Source: Mantis religiosa (Eukaryota; Arthropoda; Insecta; Mantodea; Mantidae). Taken from it: a stretch of DNA of 64,000 nt. The notes beneath the pieces are model-generated. The model was not told where the DNA came from, did not search any database, and was given only the letters and a program-made list of their open reading frames with translations. Below, piece by piece: positions 1 through 13,314 of this stretch (position 1 is the stretch's first letter; the number at the start of each line of letters is the position of its first letter). The position numbers and the translations under genes were made by a program. The stretch covers positions 4,788,467-4,852,466 of the forward strand of contig CM060958.1 in NCBI GenBank assembly GCA_030765055.1, given 5' to 3'.

Positions 1-32
1 TTGTAAGTACTTGAATCCCAGACTTCATATTA

Positions 33-175
33 AGTTAATTGATGGAAATTAATTGTTCCTTCACTTCAGCCATGTACAGGCTAAGGTTTTGGATAGATTG
101 AGTCAAACTGAAAAATTCAATGCCATGGCCGGGATTTGAACCAGGATCTCCCAGTTTCCGTCCAGTTGTTCTTAA
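33..175 (-). mobile_element. tRNA-derived SINE, 5'-truncated copy
   Basis: On the minus strand this reads from inside a tRNA-like head (GACTGGACGG-like segment, then box-B-like GGTTCAAATCC and GGCCATGGC) through a body with GAATTTTTCA to an end reading TTAATTTCCATCAATTAA. The same order occurs at 63506-63658 and 63773-63981. Box A is missing. Bases 1-32 match, in reverse, the linker that follows the SINE body at about 63660-63695, so the repeat family extends past the window edge. Confidence 0.7.
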
Positions 176-767
176 CAAAATTACATATAGTGTACTGTAT
201 TTGGTGCTCTAAAATAGACAGCAGATGTTACAATCTTGGCAGTAAACTTAAATGAATTGCTTCGTTTGAACAGTAGAGTAACTACATAGTTTGTCTCTCA
301 TACATTCGAGTTGCTGTCAGGTGAGACATATCAATTGATGTACTTGAGCTTGGTTAGGTAGATTATCTTGAAGCACTTGCATGAATTATTTACAGATCTT
401 TTATTTAAATGTACATAAGATGGATGTTAGTCCTCATAAAATTCAAGTATTATAATACAGGAATCTTAACAAATATCTAAATAAGTTTAGCATATTCTTA
501 ATTCACATTAAAGAAATGTTTTGTAATTATCTGTACAGCAGATTGGTATGTGTAGGAAGGAAATAATTGCAAAATTTGGCTTCATTATGATGCTTTGTTC
601 ATGTTATTCTTACTAAAGCACAAAGTTGCAGCAGTTAGAAGTAGAAGCTTGATGCATGTACAGGAATAACATGCAAGCATCATAAAAAGGGACAATGAGT
701 TTACAGTAAAATGATGTTCAACTTTGATAATCATGTATTCTAATCCTTGTTTACATTTTATGTACAG

Positions 768-1092
768 GGTGACAAAAACAAGCGAGAGACCTCTGGTCCA
801 AACGAGATCATAAGTTGCACAAACTGTGGTCCAAATCCTTGTACTCACTCTGCCAACAATGGCTGTGCCACTGAGGTATGTCAACTAATACTACATAAAA
901 GCTTTAAATAAATATAAAAGTACACAGAACTAAGTTGTTATTGTTAACTTGTTATTGCAGGTGAGGAAGAAGGAGCCACCACATCCTATCAGAGTGGCAA
1001 AGACTATTGACGTCATTGCTAGGATCACGTTCCCAACCGCCTACGCTGTCTTTCTTATTTTCTTTTTCATCCACTATAAAGGATTTTCATAA
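768..1092 (+). CDS. Cys-loop ligand-gated ion channel subunit, last two exons (partial)
   Basis: Two exons, 768-875 and 961-1092, join in phase 0. The first follows an acceptor ending TACAG and ends GAG before donor GTATGT; the second follows TTATTGCAG and ends at TAA 1090-1092. The 79 residues encode the end of the M3-M4 cytoplasmic loop, with a Cys-rich stretch (SCTNCGPNPCTH), then a basic segment, then RVAKTIDVIARITFP and a hydrophobic helix (TAYAVFLIFFFIHYKGFS). The R-x-x-F/T-F-P junction before a final helix and a very short extracellular tail is the M4 pattern of pentameric neurotransmitter-gated channels. Insect GABA/glycine-receptor-like chloride channels fit best, and a relative of Drosophila CG8916 or Grd is possible, but the subtype is inferred. 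The ligand-binding domain and M1-M3 lie left of the window. The protein would sit in the plasma membrane of excitable cells. Confidence 0.8.
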
Positions 1093-1675
1093 GGACCTTT
1101 TACAGTGCTGAAGTGAAATAGTAACTGGAACAAGACTATTTGCACTAATGGCACAAAAACTACATTTCTGCTCTAGGGTCATGCCATTCATTGTTAATTT
1201 CTTTTATCTTGCTTCTGAGACTAGATGACAACTTTTGGTTTGTATACAATTTCTGCATGAGCAGAGACACACAAATTCAAAGTAGGCAAGTGACTCTAAG
1301 AACAAGAAATTGATACTGAATGGCTATCATTCAAATATTTTGTGATCTTACAACATTTTTTAGTCAGATTCTTGAACTACTGTGAAAGTTACAAGCTTGC
1401 CACCGAGTGATTAATGACTTGCTTGTTTTGTTATCTATTTGCAAGAAAGCTTGAGCTTGTGTATGTGATATACTGGTAAGTATTGCATTAGATTCTAAAA
1501 ACATGGTGTCCTTGCTGGTTTTTCTTTCATCCCTTCTATTGAGGGTTAAGTGAAATAACCATGTGTTTGTGATGAATTTGCCACCATCAGCCTACAAACT
1601 TCTGAATTCTTAATGAATCAAATATCTTTGGGACAGGTTTAATGCTAGAATAGTTTGAAAACTTAGAATAATAAA
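1093..1675 (+). other. Probable 3' UTR of the channel gene
   Basis: AT-rich sequence after the TAA stop without another open frame. The first plain AATAAA hexamer downstream is at 1670-1675 and could be the polyadenylation signal, but further AATAAA-like hexamers follow, so the true transcript end is uncertain. Nothing else recognisable was seen from here to about 2510. Confidence 0.3.
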
Positions 1676-2515
1676 GCAAAACAAATGAAGCCCATTTGTA
1701 AAGATACATGAAGAAGTTTTCATATAAAATCGAATATGAACGAAGATAGTAGTGCTTTTCACTCACTGATGATTAATATTTTAAGTTGATGCATATTTTT
1801 TGTGATTGTAAGGAAGAATTGTTGTTGTTTCCAATGTCTCTATTGGTCACACCAAGTAATGAGGCTAATCTGGAGTTATACTTTATCTCATCTTGTTTCA
1901 GTCAATTCTAGAATTCAGAACTTTTGTTGCAAAGGCTGGAAATGATAATTTAGGCTCTAGTAGATGCATCTGAATAAAAAAGTTAACTTAAATAAAAATT
2001 CATGAGGAAAAGATATACAGGGTGAAAAAAGTGTGGAATATTTGCTAAAACTTTCAAATTGATCAATAAAGTTAAGTGCTGACGGGCACCCAGACAGCAC
2101 CTCAGTGGCCATAATGTGAACTTCAGAATTTTAAATGGAACAACCATAGTATACATTTTAAATAATCTGATAGGTCTTAATAAATTAAACCTTGGTTCAA
2201 AATGCTTTCTTTCTGATATGGAAACTTAAGAATTTCTAGGATAATGTTTTTGTTAAATGGACCTGAGAAAGAAACGTTAGAATAATGTCAAAGAATAATT
2301 TTAACATAACCGAAACTTTGTGTAACCTTTTGCAGAGAGGATAAAGTAATTTATGTAAACAATTATTGTTAACAAAATGCACGAGGTCAAAACAAACCTA
2401 GTCTTTATTTATGTTGAACATTATTGAACATTATTAACTGTGGAAAAAGGTTGATAGAAATATCAAACAGTAAAGAAGTTGAATGAAACAAACAAAAGAA
2501 CATGTGAACATGATT

Positions 2516-2690
2516 TAATTGATGGAAATTAATAATTTCTTCACACTAGCCATGTACAAGCTAAGGTTTTAGATAAATAGAGTCAAACTGAAAAATTGAG
2601 TACCACAGCTGGAATTTGAACCATGGATCTACTGGTTTCTGTCCAGTCGCTCTTACCCATTGAGCTATCATGGCCAGTGTGCCATCAGCT
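2516..2690 (-). mobile_element. tRNA-derived SINE copy, minus half of an inverted pair
   Basis: Minus-strand copy of the SINE at 63773-63981. The tail TTAATTTCCATCAATTAA lies near 2516-2535 and the B-box-like segment near 2613-2625. An A-box-like TAGCTCAATGGG, read on the minus strand, lies around 2655-2672. It abuts a plus-strand copy, giving two tRNA heads facing each other. Confidence 0.7.
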
Positions 2691-2816
2691 GGAGAATTTA
2701 ATGTCAGGAGAGCATGTTGGCCATGGTAGCTCAATGGGTTAGAGCAACTGGACAGAAACGAGTAGATCTGTGGCTCATATCTCAGTTGTGTCATTGAATT
2801 TTTCAATTTTATTTTA
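2690..2816 (+). mobile_element. tRNA-derived SINE copy, plus half of an inverted pair
   Basis: Starts with the pre-tRNA leader shared with 63773 (AGCTGGAGAATTTAATGTCAGG). It then runs through GGCCATGGTAGCTCAATGGG (box A) and a degenerate B box to GAATTTTTCAATTTTA, where it is truncated. The leader upstream of the tRNA-like part is therefore part of the element. Confidence 0.65.
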
Positions 2817-4296
2817 TCTATGTGAACATGACATTAATATGTCACCATCTTTCTATGCACATACATAAGACAAGCATTTTAGCTCGGAAACCAACCATTA
2901 TCACAAAGTTATTCTTTTGCATTATTCAAATTTTTTTATGATTCATTAAGTGGATTAAATAACATTTCTGTAGCCTATAAATTCTCAAGCCTTTGTTTCA
3001 AGAAAAAAAAAGAGTTTTAAAGTTTATTGATTTACGTAGTACCATTAGAATATCTCAAATTTATATCATGCTTCCATTCAAATGTGTGAAGTTGATTCTT
3101 GGGGCCACTTGGGCAATGACCAATATTCTGTACTTTTTCTTCATCATGGCTCTGCAGACATTTATCACAAACATAAGACTTAAATGAGCAGGTTTGCTGA
3201 TCAAAAGCAGTGTATTTTCAAGATGGTTGTTTCATCTTTGCAGCTAATGAATATTGAAAAAAAAAAAGACATTTGTACAAAACATGCACTCTTATTTATT
3301 GTGATGTTTATATTCATAATGTATTTGCATATTGAAAATTGTATAATTTGAAAATGATTTAGAAGTATTTAATAGCAGAATCTCCGCTGTATTTTCTCAT
3401 TTAAGATGTATATATTTTTATAATGAATTACGACGTGTGTCTGTACCTCTTCACTTGACCACAAGATGCCGCTGCTCAAAGCATTCTTCTTGTATTATTT
3501 ATATTCTCAGGACCAAAACATGATCCGTTCATTTTCCTTAAAGCAGCACCTTCTTGCAAATCCCATTGTACTGATGAGAAGGAATTATTCCATTGTATCA
3601 AAATGGAACAGATATGCAAGGATCTTTGGATTGCGCAGCATTAAATTTGTAACTCCATTAAAGTTTTGTCACAGTAAACTTAAAAGACTAGAAAGTAATT
3701 TCACAGTAAGCGTTATATTTTGTACTCGTGCCCAACATCTGTTTCTCTGATGTGAATCATATTACATTCCCCAAACAAATAAATATTGCTTCAAGTAGAA
3801 TGTTAAATTGATTATTGAGTAATTAACAATAGCAAAATGTGTTTTGAATATAATTATTTATTTATTTTATAAAATACAAATCTTGAGAAAGCTTCTGATT
3901 TGTATATTAAATGCTGGTAAAAACTGTACAACAAAATTATGAAGTTATTATATCTATAAAATATTAGATACTTGTTTTATGGGAAATATCTTAACATTTC
4001 CAGCCATTTCATGTGATTGGGGAGGGGTGAGCATTTACTTTCTAATCATACATATTTGTATAACTTACTGAACTTTGTTTCCATTTCCTTTAATGTGAAA
4101 GCTACAGGGTTGTGATCGCTGGAGCAAGTAAATGAATCACTTCCAAGTCAATTAATACACATTACTTTATACTTACATATAAAAGCTCAAAACGAGGAAC
4201 CAATAGTATTTTCACATCTTAAAATGCAAAATTTAAACACAACTGGTTAAAAATTGAAAGTATCACAAAATACTAAATATTAGGCAATCTTGATTA
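2817..4296. other. AT-rich non-coding stretch
   Basis: No exon, domain, tandem repeat or known element was recognised. A 94-codon open frame at 3466-3750 has no recognisable protein similarity and looks like chance. Confidence 0.4.
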
Positions 4297-5370
4297 CACT
4301 GTCCTGCAAAATATAACTTTTTTTTTGCAGGTTTGTGATCTGAAAGTTGTTCTGAACTAATTTCATTGTGCTAAATTGAATGATGCTGTCCATTCTTCTC
4401 TATCATGTATGGTTTTCTCACAAATCACAAAATAATAATTTTCAAACAGTGTTTATTTGCAAAAACCATGCGTTACAAAATGATTACAAAAATCAAAATT
4501 TATGATTAATAAGTATGCATAAAACAAAGCGTGCCTTTCTTGGCCAGAATGTTGCTTGCACTGATCTACAGAACTTCCAACAGTAGTCCGCTCACAATGT
4601 TTCATCAACCATGATATCTCCTTCATTTCTTGATGAAATCATTTACTTTGTTCATCTTTCAGGGATCCAAAATTATCAAAGAAATAGTTTAGATGAGAGT
4701 ACAAGAAGTGAAGCTCATAGTTCGCCCTGAAGCTCATGGCTTTTGTAGCACATTTCTCATATTTCTTTGTATCACAGATCTTTAATATTTCTAAGAAACA
4801 TATTGACTACCTCTTTGAAAGTACACCACATTTGCATTCATGGCATCCAAAAATGCACTATCTTCATTAGCTATCCTCTTTTATCTTGGCTTCAGACATT
4901 AGTGAAAGTGTATTGCTCAACTATTTCAAACACAAACCATTCTTTTCTTGTCCAATGCTTTCATGAGTGGTTTCATAATACCAATTTTATATGCAAAAGA
5001 GGCAATAACCTTTTTCAATCAACTAGACTGGCACGAATGACTTTTCCCTCGTGGTATTAAACCTTTTCTCTGAGACAATTCTTTCACTGTCCAGTGATCG
5101 CTTAGAAAGATAAGGAAAGCCCTGAAGGGTTGGTTTGTTTATACATATAGCCTGAAAATGCAGAATATGTTACATTATTATTCATCTTTTACTGCAGAAA
5201 TATAAACATATAATCATGGTTATATAGGGTCCAATATATAAAAATATCAATTTTCATAAAAATTGTAGGTACATGTTATGTGAAAATGTTATAATTTTTT
5301 AAATGAGCGTGTTTGCTTCCATATAAGCAGTCTATTTTCATCAAATCTGGGAACATGTCGCAGGACAGTG
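4297..5370 (-). mobile_element. Decayed DNA transposon with CACT termini
   Basis: An 11-bp perfect inverted repeat, CACTGTCCTGC at 4297-4307 and its complement at 5360-5370, bounds the element. The flanks are TTA (left) and ATA (right), an imperfect 3-bp duplication. The termini share the first four bases with the intact-ended element at 49946-51331. The interior carries a broken relative of the same protein (next entry). Length is 1074 bp, so the unit is internally deleted and non-autonomous. Confidence 0.55.
4530..5120 (-). pseudogene. Decayed transposase-like protein fragment, same family as 50297-51109
   Basis: Minus-strand reading frames, with stops and frameshifts, preserve two blocks of the 50-kb ORF in order. 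AYKIGIMKPLMKALDKK corresponds to HIKLGLMKNFVKGLDKS. MSFRANYELHFLYSHLNYFF, then KDEQSK and FHQEMKEIS, corresponds to MSLKIHFLHSHL, SDEQGERFHQDISEMER. This spacing and order are hard to explain by chance. It is broken in several places and cannot give a full protein. The function of the family is not known to me; association with inverted-repeat elements in two places here suggests a transposase. Confidence 0.55.
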
Positions 5371-6656
5371 ATATCAGTGGCTAAGTGTGGCTTGACATAT
5401 TTTAGTTGTATACCTACAACTCGTGGACTTGGGTTCAAAATTTGTTGGCTGTTTACAGGTCACACCATGCTTCGCCTCCAAGTGTTATCATCTATTTTAA
5501 GAAATATGTTAAATAATGTACAAACAAGCCGTCAAGTGAAAGTAATTTATTTTATTTCAGGACAATAATCTTATAGTTAACAATTTACTTATTCTGGAGT
5601 TCAGAAATTATATAAATACTTATTACATTGTAACTGTACTTTTTAGTTTGAATATCTAACTTTTGTAACTTAAAAGATCAACTTCACAGGGTCATAAAAA
5701 TAAAAAGCAGTAAATTAAAGTGCTGAGAGTTGTATGAACCTCAGACTAACCAGACATTAGCAAGACTTACAGTTGAAGTGATAACAATGTTCTGGAAATG
5801 TTAGATATCTCCCATGTTGATAACTGAAAGGCTTATGGACGTTACCATAACTTTGGTGCTTTAGAAATTGGAAAGGTGTTTTTGTGTGCACACATTTCTG
5901 TATAAATATGTATATATATAAAGTACGTGTACATAAATCGTTTTATTCTATCTGCCCTTTTTGGCAAGTAAATAGTTGTTAACTAGGAAGCACACACACA
6001 CATACACACACAAGTGCTCTGTCCATAATATTGCACCTACTACGTGTAGTGCTTGTGATTTTATACTAGATGAATGAATGCTTACATTGCTTTATGACTG
6101 TTATGAATGGTATTAATTTATTGCTGTTTTACATCTTGGTTGTAAATTTGGATAGAAAACAGTTTTAACATTGTTATGTAAACATTTTAAAATTTTACAT
6201 TTGTACTATATTAAACAGTATATCGATTTACACATAAATAAACAAATACATCTTTTGCAATTTGCACATTGTAATTGTAATCGAGTAGATAGAATTAAAT
6301 GCTAATGTTTCTTCCTAATGTTATCATCCACACATTATATTTTAAAAGCAAATGTTTCGAGAATTGGACACAAAAAGCATACAAAGATATTTTATTTGTA
6401 TAAAAGTATTTCATGTGGAATGTTTCAAATTGATATAATGCCCTAAAGAAAGGCGAAAAATTTCTGAATTGCTTTCTTAATGTAGAAATTGTTTTAATAC
6501 TGTATGAAACAAGAGAACATCTGCTGGAAGTTTACTATATGGTGTGGTACATCAAACAAATAAATCTATCAACATTTTCTTTTGACAATTTTGTGAGTTG
6601 TTATTTATAACATCCTGACCTTGTCTTCCCCATGTATTAACCGGTCTACCAGATTA
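5371..6656. other. Non-coding spacer before the satellite
   Basis: AT-rich, with a short imperfect (CA)n tract at about 5991-6012. No gene or element was recognised. Confidence 0.4.
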
Positions 6657-6944
6657 GGTTCTCATATACTACTAACTAGCTCTTCTGTACATGACAGTAC
6701 CAAACAGTAGCCAAAGGTGTACACACAACAGAACTGGTATGACACCTTGGGTTCTAATCTAGCACAAACCAGCACTTCTGTACATGACAGTACCAAACAT
6801 TAGCCAAAGGTGTACACACAACAGAACTGGTATGACAGCTTGGGTTCTAATCTAGCACAAACCAGCACTTCTGTACATGACAGTACCAAACATTAGCCAA
6901 AGGTGTGGACACAACAGAACTGGTATGACAGCTTGGGTTCTCAT

Positions 6945-9900
6945 CTAACACTAACCAGCACTTCTGTACATGGACAGTACCAAACAGTAGCCAAAGGTGT
7001 ACACACAACAGAACTGGTATGACACCTTGGGTTCTAATCTAGCACTAACCAGCGCTTCTGTACATGGACAGTACCAAACATTAGCCAAAGGTATGGACAC
7101 AACAGAACTGGTATGACAGCTTGGGTTCTCATCTAGTACTAACCAGCACTTCCGTACATGGCAGGACCAAACAGTAGCCAAAGGTGTACACAAAACAGAA
7201 CTGGTATGACAGCTTGGGTTCTCATCTAGTACTAACCAGCACTTCTGTACATGGACAGTACCAAACATTAGCCAAAGGTGTACACAAAACAGAACTGGTA
7301 TGACAGCTTGGGTTCTCATCTAGTACTAACCAGCACTTCTGTACATGACAGTACCAAACATTAGCCAAAGGTGTGGACACAACAGAACTGGTATGACAGC
7401 TTGGGTTCTCATCTAGTACTAACCAGCACTTCTGTACATGACAGTACCAAACATTAGCCAAAGGTGTGGACACAACAGAACTGTTATGACAGCTTGGGTT
7501 CTCATCTAGTACTTACCAGCACTTCTGTACATGGACAGTACCAAACATTAGCCAAAGGTGTGGACACAACAGAACTGGTATGACAGCTTGGGTTCTCATC
7601 TAGTACTAACCAGCGCTTCTGTACATGGACAGTACCAAACATTAGCCAAAGGTGTGGACACAACAGAACTGGTATGACAGCTTGGGTTCTCATCTAGTAC
7701 TAACCAGCACTTCTGTACATGACAGTACCAAACATTAGCCAAAGGTGTGGACACAACAGAACTGGTATGACAGCTTGGGTTCTCATCTAGTACTAACCAG
7801 CACTTCTGTACATGACAGTACCAAACATTAGCCAAAGGTGTGGACACAACAGAACTGTTATGACAGCTTGGGTTCTCATCTAGTACTTACCAGCACTTCT
7901 GTACATGACAGTACCAAACATTAGCCAAAGGTGTGGACACAACAGAACTGATATGACAGCTTGGGTTCTCATCTAACACTAACCAGCACTTCTGTACATG
8001 GACAGTACCAAACAGTAGCCAAAGGTGTACACACAACAGAACTGGTATGACACCTTGGGTTCTAATCTAGCACTAACCAGCGCTTCTGTACATGGACAGT
8101 ACCAAACATTAGCCAAAGGTATGGACACAACAGAACTGGTATGACAGCTTGGGTTCTCATCTAGTACTAACCAGCACTTCCGTACATGACAGTACCAAAC
8201 ATTAGCCAAAGGTGTGGACACAACAGAACTGGTATGACAGCTTGGGTTCTCATCTAGTACTAACCAGCACTTCTGTACATGGACAGTACCAAACAGTAGC
8301 CAAAGGTGTGGACACAACAGAACTGGTATGACAGCTTGGGTTCTCATCTAACACTAACCAGCACTTCTGTACATGACAGTACCAAACATTAGCCAAAGGT
8401 GGAGACACAACAGAACTGGTATGACAGCTTGGGTTCTCATCTAACACTAACCAGCACTTCTGTACATGGAAAGTACCAAACATTAGCCAAAGGTGTAGAC
8501 ACAACAGAACTGGTATGACAGCTTGGGTTCTCATCTAACACTAACCAGCACTTCTGTACATGGACAGTACCAAACATTAGCCAAAGATGTAGACACAACA
8601 GAACTGGTATGACAGCTTGGGTTCTCATCTAGTACTAACCAGCACTTCTGTACATGACAGTACCAAACAGTAGCCAAAGTTGTAGACACAACAGAACTGG
8701 TATGACAGCTTGGGTTCTCATCTGGCACTAACCAGCACTTCTGTACATGGAAAGTACCAAACATTAGCCAAAGGTGTAGGCACAACAGAACTGGTATGAC
8801 AGCTTGGGTTCTCATCTGGCACTAACCAGCACTTCTGTACATGGACAGTACCAAACATTAGCCAAAGGTGTAGACACAACAGAACTGGTATGACAGCTTG
8901 GGATCTCATCTAGTACTAACCAGCACTTCTGTACATGACAGTACCAAACATAAGCCAAAGGTGTAGACACAACAGAACTGGTATGACAGCTTGGGTTCTC
9001 ATCTAGTACTTACCAGCACTTCTGTACATGACAGTACCAAACAGTAGCCAAAGGTGTAGACACAACAGAACTGGTATGACAGCTTGGGTTCTCATCTAGT
9101 ACTAACCAGCACTTCTGTACATGGACAGTACCAAACATTAGCCAAAGGTGTAGACACAACAGAACTGGTATGACAGCTTATGTTCTCATCTGGCACTAAC
9201 CAGCACTTCTGTACATGGACAGTACCAAACATTAGCCAAAGGTGTAGACACAACAGAACGTGTATGACAGCTTGGGTTCTCATCTAGTACTAACCAGCAC
9301 TTCTGTACATGACAGTACCAAACAGTAGCCAAAGGTGTAGACACAACAGAACTGGTATGACAGCTTATGTTCTCATCTGGCACTAACCAGCACTTCTGTA
9401 CATGGACAGTACCAAACATTAGCCAAAGGTGTAGACACAACAGAACTGGTATGACAGCTTGGGTTCTCATCTAGCACTAACCAGCACTTCTGTACATGGA
9501 CAGTACCAAACATTAGCCAAAGGTGTAGACACAACAGAACTGGTATGACAGCTTGGGTTCTCATCTAGTACTAACCAGCACTTCTGTACATGGACAGTAC
9601 CAAACAGTAGCCAAAGGTGTAGGCACAACAGAACTGGTATGACAGCTTGGGTTCTCATCTAGCACTAACCAGCACTTCTGTACATGGACAGTACCAAACA
9701 TTAGCCAAAGGTGTAGACACAACAGAACTGGTATGACAGCTTGGGTTCTCATCTAGTACTAACCAGCACTTCTGTACATGGACAGTACCAAACATTAGCC
9801 AAAGGTGTAGACACAACAGAACTGGTATGACAGCTTGGGTTCTCATCTAGTACTAACCAGCACTTCTGTACATGGACAGTACCAAACATTAGCCAAAGGT

Positions 9901-12900
9901 GTGGACACAACAGAACTGGTATGACAGCTTGGGTTCTCATCTAGTACTAACCAGCACTTCTGTACATGACAGTACCAAACAGTAGCCAAAGGTGTAGACA
10001 CAACAGAACTGGTATGACAGCTTGGGTTCTCATCTAGTACTAACCAGCACTTCTGTAGATGGAAAGTGCCAAACATTAGCCAAAGGTGTAGACACAACAG
10101 AACTGGTATGACAGCTTGGGTTCTCATCTGGTACTAACCAGCGCTTCTGTACATGGACAGTACTAAACATTAGCCAAAGGTGTAGCCACAACAGAACTGG
10201 TATGACAGCATGGGTTCTCATCTGGCACTAACCAGCACTTCTGTACATGGACAGTACCAAACATTAGCCAAAGATGTAGACACAACAGAACTGTAATGAC
10301 AGATTGGGTTCTCATCTAGTACTAACCAGCACTTCTGTACATGGAAAGTACCAAACATTAGCCAAAGGTGTGGACACAACAGAACTGGTATGACAGCTTG
10401 GGTTCTCATCTAGTACTAACCAGCACTTCTGTACATGGAAAGTACCAAACATTAGCCAAAGGTGTGGACACAACAGAACTGGTATGACAGCTTGGGTTCT
10501 CATCTGGCACTAACCAGCACTTCTGTACATGGACAGTACCAAACATTAGCCAAAGGTGTACACACAACAGAACTGGTATGACAGCTTGGGTTCTCATCTA
10601 GTACTAACCAGCGCTTCTGTACATGGACAGTACCAAACAGTAGCCAAAGGTGTAGACACAACAGAACTGGTATGACAGCTTGGGTTCTCATCAAGTACTA
10701 ACCAGCGCTTCTGTACATGGACAGTACCAAACATTAGCCAAAGGTGTAGACACAACAGAACTGGTATGACAGCTTGGGTTCTCATCTAGCACTAACCAGC
10801 ACTTCTGTACATGACAGTACCAAACATTAGCCAAAGGTGTAGACACAACAGAACTGGTATGACAGCTTGGGTTCTCATCAAGTACTAACCAGCGCTTCTG
10901 TACATGGACAGTACCAAACATTAGCCAAAGGTGTAGACACAACAGAACTGGTATGACAGCTTGGGTTCTCATCTAGTACTAACCAGCGCTTCTGTACATG
11001 GACAGTACCAAACAGTAGCCAAAGGTGTAGACACAACAGAACTGGTATGACAGCTTGGGTTCTCATCAAGTACTAACCAGCGCTTCTGTACATGGACAGT
11101 ACCAAACATTAGCCAAAGGTGTAGACACAACAGAACTGGTATGACAGCTTGGGTTCTCATCTAGCACTAACCAGCACTTCTGTACATGACAGTACCAAAC
11201 ATTAGCCAAAGGTGTAGACACAACAGAACTGGTATGACAGCTTGGGTTCTCATCAAGTACTAACCAGCGCTTCTGTACATGGACAGTACCAAACATTAGC
11301 CAAAGGTGTAGACACAACAGAACTGGTATGACAGCTTGGGTTCTCATCTAGCACTAACCAGCACTTCTGTACATGACAGTACCAAACAGTAGCCAAAGAT
11401 GTAGACACAACAGAACTGGTATGACAGCTTGGGTTCTCATCTAGCACTAACCAGCACTTCTGTACATGGACAGTACCAAACATTAGCCAAAGGTGTAGAC
11501 ACAACAGAACTGGTATGACAGCTTGGGTTCTCATCTAGCACTAACCAGCACTTCTGTACATGACAGTACCAAACATTAGCCAAAGGTGTGGACACAACAG
11601 ATTTGGAATGACAGCTTGGGTTCTCATCTGGCACTAACCAGCACTTCTGTACATGGACAGTACCAAACATTAGCCAAAGGTGTAGACACAACAGAACTGG
11701 TATGACAGCTTGGGTTCTCATCTAGCACTAACCAGCACTTCTGTACATGGACAGTACCAAACATTAGCCAAAGGTGTAGACACAACAGAACTGGTATGAC
11801 AGCTTGGGTTCTCATCTAGCACTAACCAGCACTTCTGTACATGGACAGTACCAAACATTAGCCAAAGGTGTGGACACAACAGATCTGGTATGACAGCTTG
11901 GGTTCTCATCTAGCACTAACCAGCACTTCTGTACATGGACAGTACCAAACATTAGCCAAAGGTGTGGACACAACAGAACTGGTATGACAGCTTGGGTTCT
12001 CATCTAGCACTAACCAGCACTTCTGTACATGGAAAGTACCAAACATTAGCCAAAGGTGTGGACACAACAGAACTGGTATGACAGCTTGGGTTCTCATCTG
12101 GCACTAACCAGCACTTCTGTACATGACAGTACCAAACAGTAGCCAAAGGTGTAGACACAACAGAACTGGTATGACAGCTTGGGTTCTCATCTGGCACTAA
12201 CCAGCACTTCTGTACATGGAAAGTACCAAACATTAGCCAAAGATGTAGACACAACAGAACTGGTATGACAGCTTGGGTTCTCATCTAGTACTTACCAGCA
12301 CTTCTGTACATGGAAAGTACCAAACATTAGCCAAAGGTGTGGACACAACAGAACTGGTATGACAGCTTGGGTTCTCATCTAGTACTAACCAGCACTTCTG
12401 TACATGGACAGTACCAAACATTAGCCAAAGGTGTGGACACAACAGAACTGGTATGACAGCTTGGGTTCTCATCTAGTACTAACCAGCACATCTGTACATG
12501 ACAGTACCAAACATTAGCCAAAGGTGTAGACACAACAGAACTGTAATGACAGCTTGGGTTCTTATCTAGTACTAACCAGCACTTCTGTACATGACAGTAC
12601 CAAACATTAGCCAAAGATGTAGACACAACAGAACTGGTATGACAGCTTGGGTTCTCATCTAGTACTAACCAGCACATCTGTACATGACAGTACCAAACAT
12701 TAGCCAAAGGTGTAGACACAACAGAACTGTAATGACAGCTTGGGTTCTTATCTAGTACTAACCAGCACTTCTGTACATGGACAGTACCAAACATTAGCCA
12801 AAGGTGTAGACACAACAGAACTGGTATGACAGCTTGGGTTCTCATCTAGTACTAACCAGCGCTTCTGTACATGGACAGTACCAAACATTAGCCAAAGGTG
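6945..12900. repeat. Satellite superblock 1
   Basis: The series of variant units here recurs in the same order in the next superblock. Units at 6951-8534 reappear at 13321-14904 with a constant offset of 6370 bp. Units at 9843-10600 reappear at 15461-16215 with an offset of 5618 bp. The offset drop means several hundred bases were lost or gained between the blocks. Rare variants that mark the correspondence include a unit with ACACCTTGGGTTCTAATC (7021, 13391) and one with CTGTAATGACAGATTGGG (near 10290, 15910). Confidence 0.85.
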
Positions 12901-13314
12901 TAGACACAACAGAACTGGTATGACAGCTTGGGTTCTCATCAAGCACTAACCAGCACTTCTGTACATGACAGTACCAAACATTAGCCAAAGGTGTGGACAC
13001 AACAGAACTGGTATGACAGCTTGGGTTCTCATCTAGTACTAACCAGCACTTCTGTACATGGACAGTACCAAACAGTAGCCAAAGGTGTGGACACAACAGA
13101 ACTGGTATGACAGCTTGGGTTCTCATCTAGTACTAACCAGCACTTCTGTACATGGACAGTACCAAACAGTAGCCAAAGGTGTGGACACAACAGAACTGGT
13201 ATGACAGCTTGGGTTCTCATCTAGTACTAACCAGCACTTCTGTACATGGACAGTACCAAACAGTAGCCAAAGGTGTGGACACAACAGAACTGGTATGACA
13301 GCTTGGGTTCTCAT

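Noticed and set aside
3466..3750. 94-codon open frame as a small gene
   Set aside because: No splice context, no recognisable domain, AT-rich surroundings; chance length for this composition.
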